Source of the DNA: Chamaecyparis obtusa
Lineage: Eukaryota; Streptophyta; Pinopsida; Cupressales; Cupressaceae
NCBI GenBank assembly: GCA_027943335.1
Contig: BSBK01005645.1
Span: 312,501-376,500, forward strand
Direction of reading: 5' to 3'
DNA: 64,000 nt
Of this stretch, positions 56,150 to 64,000 are shown piece after piece; the first letter of the stretch is position 1, and every line of letters begins with the position of its first letter. The notes beneath the pieces were generated by a model. It saw only the letters and a list, made by a program, of their open reading frames with translations. It was not told where the DNA came from and did not search any database. The position numbers and the translations under genes were made by a program.

Positions 56150-58740
56150 GGGGCCACATGGCCGCAAACTATTCGTTTAACCCCTTTGAATTGGAAAAAA
56201 AATTCATTCATTGTGGGGTCAAATAGACACTTTATCATAACTGCCAGAGACATGTGTCAACAAGTCGCAAGGTTGCAAACTACAGAATATGTTATCCTTG
56301 ACTGTCATGATGGTGCACTTGGAACTTGTTGTGACCTTTTAAAGGCTAGTCGCAAGATCGTGATCTTAAACTTCACTAGTCTTCATATACACAACCGCTT
56401 GTTGATTCCTATTATTCAAAAAGCATTAAAGACATGTAAAAGATCTAGCATTAGAAAGAGGGCAGCTAATACTTTCCTGGCTAACCCGTGGTATGATGAG
56501 GAGTGTAAGGCTGCCAAGAGATCTATGAGAGGGAAAGATACGTGCATAAAAACCAAGAAGAAATATACAAAGTTGATTCAAGCTAAAAAAGAAGAATATG
56601 TTAATGCCAGACGGAGGGAGTTAATATCTTTGAGAAAACACAACCCCAAAGACTTTTGGAAAGAGTTGCAACAAAGAAAAAAACAAACTGAAAATAGTAT
56701 CATGAATACCCAATGGTTAGAATACGCAAAGTCACTTTATGAACGGATTCATGAGAAGAATTCCCCTCCTATTGTTAAAACTTCATTACAGCTCTTCACT
56801 GAAGACGATATCCAGAGAGGAATAAAGAAATTGGCAGATGGCAAAGCAAGTGACAGTAATGGGCTGCAAGCTGAATTTCTAAAGTGGGGAGTTGATCTCC
56901 TCGCCCCTCACATAAAAGGTGTCTTTAACAGGGTCATTCAGAAGGGTTTTCCGGTTGACTGGACTACTAGTGTGGTTATCCCTCTATTTAAGAGTGGGGA
57001 CATTAATAATCCATCTAACTATCACACTATTATCGTCAACCCTCTTTTTGGCAAACTCTTTGGGAGCATGATAGAATGTAGAATCAGCAATTGGGCGAAA
57101 GGGGAAATAAAGAGGGCAAAAGGGCAAGCGGGTTTCAGAGCTAGGAACTCTACTATTGATCATTGTGTCACTCTTAGGCATTTAATAGAGAAAATATGGG
57201 ACAGCCAGGGGAGAGAAGCCTACTGTTGTTTTGTGGACTTCAAGAAAGCCTTTGATACGGTACCGAGGGAGAAGATATGGAATAGAATGGAAGAATTAGG
57301 CATTCCGAATGTGTATAGCAGCAGTACATAGACTTTACAAGAGGGTCAGAGCTAAAATTAGAACTAAAGATGGTATGTCCGAGTGCTTTGGCAGTGACAT
57401 CGGTGTGAGGCAAGGGTGTCCATTATCCCCCACTTTGTTTGGTTTATATATTGATAAACTCAAAGCTTGGTTAGATAGAATTGATGGCGAGGGAGTCCAT
57501 TTGGCGGAGTATGTGGTGAAGCTTCTTTTATATGCCGACGATCTTATCTTAATTTCAAAAACTGCCCAGGGACTAAGAGATCAGTTGGCAGCTTTGGAAT
57601 GCTTTTGTCAGGAAGTGGGAATGCAAGTGAACATTACCAAGATAAAAATCATGATTTTTTTTTTGAAAAGAAAAGAGAACCATATTGTTTTTCTCTTCGA
57701 AGGCAGTCCATTAGAGATGGTGAAAGAATACAAGTATTTGGGGATTGACTTTCATTATAGGCTAAGCTGGGAAACTAGTAGGGCTAAAAGGATACAAGGA
57801 GGTTGGAAAGCTTTCTATCTGCTTCAAAATAGGTGCAGAAAAGTCGAGTTGTGGGATTGGAAAACTAAGAAAATTCTTTTCGATTTGCTGGTCACACCGG
57901 TTGTTCTCTATGGTAGTGAGGTTTGGGGGGGAAACATGACAAGGTGCGGATGGAGACAGTTAGAGAGGATTCAAAAGCATTTAATCACTAGCAATATCAA
58001 GGTCAAAGCCTTGATACCTTATGAAATTCTTTTAGCGGAAGTTGGCATCTTCCCATTGGAGGCTGCAGCGATTACCCTGTTAAAAAGTTATTTAAAGAAA
58101 CTTGAAAACATGGATAACGAACGATGGCCCAAAATTGCAATAAAAGAGGGTTTGGTTCGCAGGAAGAAGACTTGGATGAAACAAAACATAAAGTGGTTGA
58201 GTAAGTGGAACATCAAGCTACAAGATTGCCCGAACACAAATACGAAAATAAAGAAGTTTGTTATGGATAAATTTCAGACTGCCATGTGGTCTAATAATAT
58301 GGGGCGAAAAAAGGCGCACTATATAGAAGTGTTCAACCTTTCCTGTGAGCATAGGGATAAGGCGTATCTAGGGGCAGCTATTAAAGGTATACCTAGAGTG
58401 TTGTTGGCTCAGTTGAGGATGGGCTCTCACCATCTGAGATGCGAGACTGGTAGATGGAAAAGGCCCAAAGAGGAGTGGGAAGAGAGGATTTGTAGGTTCT
58501 GCGAAAAGGGCGCAATTGAAACAGAATGGCACTTTCTCTTCGAATGCATGGCTTATGAGGACATTCAGGTTCAGTACAGGGACATCCTAAAAAATGGCAG
58601 CGTGTGCAGTTTATTTGAGGAGGATAATATCAAGTAGATAGCTTGTTTGATCGTCAAGTTTCACAGCAGGAGAGCGACTATGGAAAAGACTATGGAGTTA
58701 GTTTAGGGTTGTGCTCTTGTTGGTCCCTTAGATTGATGGT
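56150..58740 (+). mobile_element. LINE retrotransposon 2, 5'-truncated
   Basis: Starts within the linker between endonuclease and reverse transcriptase, so the endonuclease half is missing. The truncation point is within a few bases of the LTR element end. The 3' end and tail are not sharply defined. Family differs from LINE 1 by sequence. Confidence 0.85.
56186..58637 (+). pseudogene. LINE 2 ORF2: reverse transcriptase with one frameshift
   Basis: First frame 56186-57331: linker, then DGKASDSNGLQAEFLKWG, VVIPLFKSGDINNPSNYH, GQAGFRARNSTIDHC and CFVDFKKAFDTVPREKIWNR. The frame shifts near 57,310 after ELGIPN. The second frame runs to 58637: HRLYKRVRAKIRTKDG, VRQGCPLSPTLFGLYIDKL, LLYADDLILISK with the catalytic YADD, KYLGIDFH, TPVVLYGSEVWG and a Cys/His end (CRFCEKGAIETEWHFLFEC). 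Apart from the single frameshift and the lost 5' half, the domain is intact, so this copy is much younger than LINE 1. Confidence 0.92.
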
Positions 58741-60640
58741 CTCATGGACGACATTAAAAATCTTCATTCATTCATATCTCAGGATGTTGCGAGACTCAAT
58801 TCTTTAGACACGTGTAACAATCTTACACTACTTGCAAGGCCTAAACTTGATTATTATTTATTCTTGCGAACCCAAACCAAGGTGACATATGTCCCTTTCT
58901 TTCTTTCGCTTTTATTTCATCTGGCATAGACACATGTCATGATCTTGCAAGAGTGCAGGGACTTTCAACATGCATCATCAACCTCTTACGCTCATGCACT
59001 CTAAATGACACCTGCCACATTTTCTTCAAATGCGAGGACATGTGGCCTTCAATCGCATGGGCATGAGCCACTCACAAGAAGGTATCCATATAATTGAGAA
59101 GATGCGATTAACATCTTAATTGACCTCCAATGGTCAGAGTGCAAGGTCAAAAGTTAAATAACTTTCATGTGTAACCATTGCGAGGATGTGACAAGCACTC
59201 TTCCTTGACCATCAACCATTAATCAGAAGATCACAAGTTAAAATTACCTTGCAAACCTGCAATAAACATTCATCTTAACTCTTTGTGGTTTATCGCAAAG
59301 TTGCAAGCTTCATTGACAACTTAGACTAGCTGTTGCGATCATGCGATTTGGCACTTTATGTAAAAATTAACCTTTCTTGTACGTGCTTCAAATGGGACAG
59401 GTGGCAATTAGTTGCAACATTGCCACCTGACATTCACTTACATGGCACTAGCTACCTAGCCGGTAGATTCCCCCCACATAGCATGCAATACCCATTCACA
59501 TAGCATGCCCATACCATTTGTGTCCTGTCAGAAACCCACCATGTTTGTTAGATGTAGTAATGTATTTCAAAAAAAACTTACGGTGGTTAGTTTACTAATT
59601 TTAACTATATATATGGCTCGTGCCATTAATTTTATTTTTAAAAATAATCTAGCCACTAATTTCAAAACCAACAAACATATGTTTATTGTTATTTAAAAGA
59701 TATAATTTTAGAATGTTTTATTATATGTTATATAATGTAGTATAATTCATAATATATATTTATATAAGATATAAATTTTATAATATATAGTAAAATTATA
59801 TAAATTTTTATACTATTTATTGATATATTTTAAGTTTTTTTGTATTGCATTAAAAAATATTTTATATTAAATTGATTATTTTTATTTTATATAATATAAA
59901 AATATTTTTAAAAATATATTTAAAATTTCTTAATTTAATTTATAATTGCTATATCAAAATAGTTTAATATGTTTTATATTTTAATTATAGTTTTATTCTA
60001 TAATACAAACTATATGAATATTTTTCTTATATATAGAAATTAATCATATTTAATTTGAATTATACTTTCATTTTATACTACATACTAACATGAATAATTT
60101 ATTTCATTTTTTATAAAAATTAATCATATTTAATTGTAGTTAATTTAATAGTACTAGCACACATATATTTAATACATGGAGTTTTTATTATAATTGTTAT
60201 GATATGATTAATTATTTTCACTTAGTGTCATGTACATTTAATCACAACGGCTTGTAATTTTGTAAAAAAAATACTTTTTGACTTATGTAGAAATATCTCC
60301 CATTTTCAATTAAATATATTTTTCTATTGTAACATTTAATTATTTTTGTATAATTTTATTGTATAATTCATCGCTTAGATAACTCTTTTTAATATGTTTG
60401 CATGGATGAATAGAAAAGTAAATTAGTATAATATTAATTTTCTCTTATAGATGAATAGAAAATAAACTAATAATTAGTACAATAAGACATAAAATTTATT
60501 AAAATAATTTCAATTTGATGCAACAATTATAAAACAAATTAAAAAATTAAGCTAACTTATATTATCATTCAATATTTTTTAAATAACTAGCAATTGCACG
60601 TTAGGCAACTTAACCACGATGTAATCCCTTATGCTAACCA
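58741..60640. other. Intergenic, very AT-rich beyond 59.5 kb
   Basis: 58,780-59,480 has recurring CTTGCAA, GTTGCAA and TGCGAT words without a clear unit; similar words return at 61,560-61,780. From 59,580 to 60,600 the DNA is almost pure A+T with no frames. Confidence 0.45.
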
Positions 60641-60795
60641 TAACTGCAACCATAAACCCTGTTCACAACCCTAATCCCAACCTCAACTCCAACTCTAACT
60701 CTAACCCAAATATTAAACCTTAATCTTAAAAAACATAATAACCCCCTAACCTTGAACTCTAAGCCTAATCAAAACCCTAACTCTAACCTTGAAAG
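60641..60795. repeat. Degenerate telomere-like (CCCTAA-type) stretch
   Basis: Recurring AACCCTAATCCCAACCT, CTAACTCTAACCC, ACCCCCTAACC and AAAACCCTAACTCTAACC words. Perfect CCCTAAA arrays are absent, so it is an old interstitial telomere-like repeat. Confidence 0.6.
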
Positions 60796-60911
60796 GAACC
60801 ATCATGTAAACCATAACCATTATATATTGTATATGGTTTAATAAATTTACTTATTTTAGAAAATTTATTACAATATATAATATATTGATATTAAACAAAT
60901 GTAGTGTATTT

Positions 60912-60914
<3 letters not shown>

Positions 60915-60961
<47 letters not shown>
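60915..60961. repeat. (AT)n microsatellite, about 23 units
   Basis: Uninterrupted alternating AT. Confidence 0.95.
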
Positions 60962-60964
<3 letters not shown>

Positions 60965-61996
60965 TTACTAATAATACCACATAAACTATAAAAAGAAAAT
61001 AATAAACATTAAATTTTGTTAAAAATCATCTTTCATAATTATTTAACTTTTGGTAATTATTTTACTCCCAAGGGGAAATTTGAAAAGAAGAAACTTACCA
61101 AGAAAAACAAGCCGTTAAAAAATAGACCATGCTGAATGTTCAAGAAAAATAGTAAAAAAGAAAAAGAAAAGATCCATTTACTTAAAATCTATGAAAACTA
61201 GTGGCAAACAACAATCGTTTTGTTAGTAAACATTGATCATTGAATTTAAAAATATATACATTTTTTATATAATATCAAATTATATACAATATATTTAAAA
61301 AGTGAATTAACTTTTTTTTAATTACAAAATTTCTATATCTTATAAAAATATATAAAATATAAATAATTAACATAATTTAAAACATTTTAAATACAATATA
61401 AAATTATGCAGATAACATAAAAAATAAATATTCAAAAAAATTATATTGTCAAAATTATATCTTAACTAAATATATTTAATAAAAAGCACAACGCCACACT
61501 AAAGTTTTTTAAAAATTATGTATTTTCAACTGTCAAAAGTTACTCCATGTGACAAAACTGGTGCAAATTAGTGACGAGTGGCAACTTCTTGCCACCTCGC
61601 AAGCTAGACTATTATTTTCAATAGATGAAGTTGCAACTCAGCATTTCCTCCTAACCATTTGAAACTTAGCACAAAATCTCTACTTAGAATGAACGTTGAT
61701 GTTAATTGTTGCAATCATGCACCCAAAATTGAATGTAACTTATATAACCGTTGGTGGTTAATCGCATCATTGCAACCATTCTTAACTACTCAATTTTGGG
61801 GTTGGGAAGCTCACCCAAACACTTAACAATCTTAATTAGCACATGCAAAATAATACGACTTAAATTGGTCATCCACTAGGAAATAAACTTAAGACATAGA
61901 GAGATTGTGTCTTGCTGATTTAATAGCTTCAATGACAACTTCATGTTCAATGCAAGTGACCATTAAGTGTGCCCTTGACTATGTTCAATGGGAAAC
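60962..61996. other. AT-rich intergenic DNA
   Basis: Nothing coding can be supported. Confidence 0.4.
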
Positions 61997-62285
61997 TATA
62001 CTCACTTTTGATGTGTACAAATGTTGTACATTTAATCACTTTATTTGGTCACATTTGGCACTCACCAATGCTCTTCTTCCCTTGCAGAATTTTACTCACT
62101 TTTGATGTGTAGAAAATGTGGTGCATTAAAATACTTTAAATGTTCATATTTCACACTCTAGTGGTGCTCTTCACCTACTTACAAAACTAGGCTTAGGCTC
62201 ACTTTTAATGTGTGCAATATGGGGTACAGTTAAACACTTTATTTGGTCATATTTTCCTCATGCTCCAGCATTTCTCATAAATTGT
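61997..62285. repeat. Three degenerate tandem units of about 100 bp
   Basis: Each has CTCACTTTTRATGTGT, then ACA.TT.A...ACTTTA..TGGTCA, then a CTCTTC-like end. Unit starts are near 61,998, 62,095 and 62,198. Diverged, therefore old. Confidence 0.65.
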
Positions 62286-62933
62286 GATGTCAAAAATTTC
62301 ATCTTAATAATCCAAAGCTTTGACATCTCATCCACTTAGTCATTTTTTTCTAATTTTTAATATGGTAACTTCAATCAAGTTTAATCTAATAAGTAAACTA
62401 GTTTTGCACCCACCCAACACTTTAGATGTGCATCAAAGTTAGGTCAAAATTTAGTTTGTCCAAACTGCAAAAAAATGACATACAAGCTATAATTACAACC
62501 TTTATACACGCCACATCAACATATTTAAAAAGTTAATAAAAAAGAACATATCACAAATAATTAGAACACAAAACAAATTATCACATTTCATTAAATATGG
62601 GTTGAGATACAAAGATGTGGACCTGAACTTGCATGATTTAGGTTCACCTACGATCTTATAATAACTTGTCTTTATCATGATAGATATCATATTGATATCT
62701 AAGCATATCATGATAATAATATCTCCTTTCATTAAGAGATATGAGTACTTGGTGAACATCATGTGACTTGCAGTTAGCATGCCATTAGCAGATCATTACT
62801 CTTGATATTACAAGATAATATCTTCATTGACCCTAATCAGTACTTGGTGAACATCATGAAACTTGATGTTAGAAGGTCATTACTTGAGGTAATAACTTAT
62901 TTCATCTTCCCTAGCTAAGAGGGAGTGTTAATG
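62286..62933. other. AT-rich DNA with an imperfect duplicated segment
   Basis: GTACTTGGTGAACATCATG occurs near 62,744 and 62,843, each followed by related ACTTG..GTTAG sequence. It may be the interior end of an LTR element if the boundary at 62,934 is real. Confidence 0.4.
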
Positions 62934-63220
62934 TTATTGAGTTGGTCATTAAATTAATCAATTAAGATTCATCTCTAAATAAATAATTAAGTGCATTTGT
63001 TATGTGTGTGTGATGACATGGGTAACATAGTTATTATCACACTAAACAACTTCAATGATTATCACAAGTTAAGTCAGTCAAGTATCAACGGGTCAAGTAT
63101 CAACGGAGTATCTTGTAAATAAAAAAGGCATGTCTCATGTAGAGACATGTCTCTACAATTGTAGAGGATGTCTCTCCATGAGACATGTCCACTTCATTTG
63201 AATATATTTATAATGGAAGA
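62919..63220 (+). repeat. Possible polypurine tract and LTR start
   Basis: GCTAAGAGGGAG (62,919-62,932) followed by TGTTAATGTTATTGAG fits a Copia-type PPT and LTR start at about 62,933. Inside lies a nested palindrome-rich stretch (ACATGTCTCATGTAGAGACA, then GATGTCTCTCCATGAGACAT). The LTR end and partner are not in the window. Confidence 0.35.
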
Positions 63221-63929
63221 AATCTACATTTGAAAAACACAGAAATAAACAGTAGTATTTTTCGAAGTGCAGATTTGCATATTCAGTATAATATATATAG
63301 TCTGATTTAAATTAAAAATTAAATATCAATCACATTACAACAGATATCTTAACACTAATAACACATTTAATAAATAATAAATCAAAATGCAACTAACAAC
63401 ACAGAGATTGCTTCTAAATTTGCTTTATATTTTCTAATTTTATCTAATGCTGGACAAAAATATCAGCAAAAAAAACATATCTAAACAATTTCTGTTTCAC
63501 GATAAATTTTACAAAAGCTTGCAGAAATAAAAACAGTTTGTAAAATTTTCAATAGACCAAAAAGAAATTCACAAATCTACATTTGAAAAACACAGAAATA
63601 AACAGTAGTATTTTTCGAAGTGCAGATTTGCATATTCAGTATAATATATATAGTCTGATTTAAATTAAAAATTAAATATCAATCACATTACAACAGATAT
63701 CTTAACACTAATAACACATTTAATAAATAATAAATCAAAATGCAACTAACAACACAGAGATTGCTTCTAAATTTGCTTTATATTTTCTAATTTTATCTAA
63801 TGCTGGACAAAAATATCAGCAAAAAAAACATATCTAAACAATTTCTGTTTCACGATAAATTTTACAAAAGCTTGCAGAAATAAAAACAGTTTGTAAAATT
63901 TTCAATAGACCAAAAACAAATTCACAAAT
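63221..63929. repeat. 353-bp tandem duplication, nearly identical
   Basis: Units start AATCTACATTTGAAAAACAC at 63221 and 63574. I see a single clear substitution over about 350 bp (AAAGAAATTC against AAACAAATTC). Very recent, or a local assembly duplication. No coding capacity. Confidence 0.93.
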
Positions 63930-64000
63930 GAAAATTCAGTCCGCTCAAAACTAACTTACAAATTAAAATTGACATTCACTCCATAAAAATCAAATCCTCC

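Overview
The window looks like nuclear DNA of a conifer or other gymnosperm. It is AT-rich, has very low gene density and plant-type spliced exons, and is packed with large transposable elements. It carries hammerhead-ribozyme motifs of the kind found in Penelope-like retroelements, which among plants are reported from conifers. I cannot name the species. No bacterial, organellar or viral gene block is present.

Layout: 0-5 kb is intergenic DNA with a ribozyme relic, a possible two-exon gene fragment and a minisatellite. At 5.09-6.09 kb lie the last three coding exons of a plant NAD-malic enzyme gene on the + strand, the only host gene I can name. From 8,224 to 18,284 is a complete 10-kb PIF/Harbinger DNA transposon (element 1) with terminal inverted repeats and a 3-bp target duplication. 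All its genes are on the - strand: a spliced DDE transposase, a spliced MYB/SANT-like partner, and a third spliced gene for a small GRF-type zinc-finger protein with a C-terminal membrane segment. It also holds a 2.2-kb palindromic minisatellite and a captured BET-type bromodomain gene fragment between two inverted 81-bp arms. From 18.3 to 23.5 kb is AT-rich DNA with a foldback MITE and the best hammerhead motif. From 23.5 to 28.3 kb is a LINE whose ORF2 is interrupted almost only by TAG and TGA codons.

From 29,389 to 41,262 is a second Harbinger (element 2; TIRs and TAA target duplication) with the same three genes in the same order, here broken by stops and frameshifts. It adds other unidentified exon-like pieces, a 157-bp AT repeat and several minisatellites. 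From 41.3 to 47.1 kb is relic-rich intergenic DNA. From 47,132 to 56,145 is a 9-kb LTR retrotransposon with 0.94-kb LTRs and a polypurine tract but no protease, integrase or reverse transcriptase. Its main product would be an unidentified 657-residue protein. It is followed by a 5'-truncated LINE (56.15-58.7 kb) with one frameshift, then by very AT-rich DNA with degenerate telomere-like repeats, tandem duplications and a probable LTR boundary.

The most interesting system is the three-gene Harbinger architecture. The two elements are strongly diverged yet share gene order, strand, intron positions in the transposase, and the GRF zinc-finger gene. That suggests the third gene is a regular component of this transposon lineage and not a chance capture. 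Element 1 is intact enough to be a candidate autonomous element; element 2 is a decayed relative.
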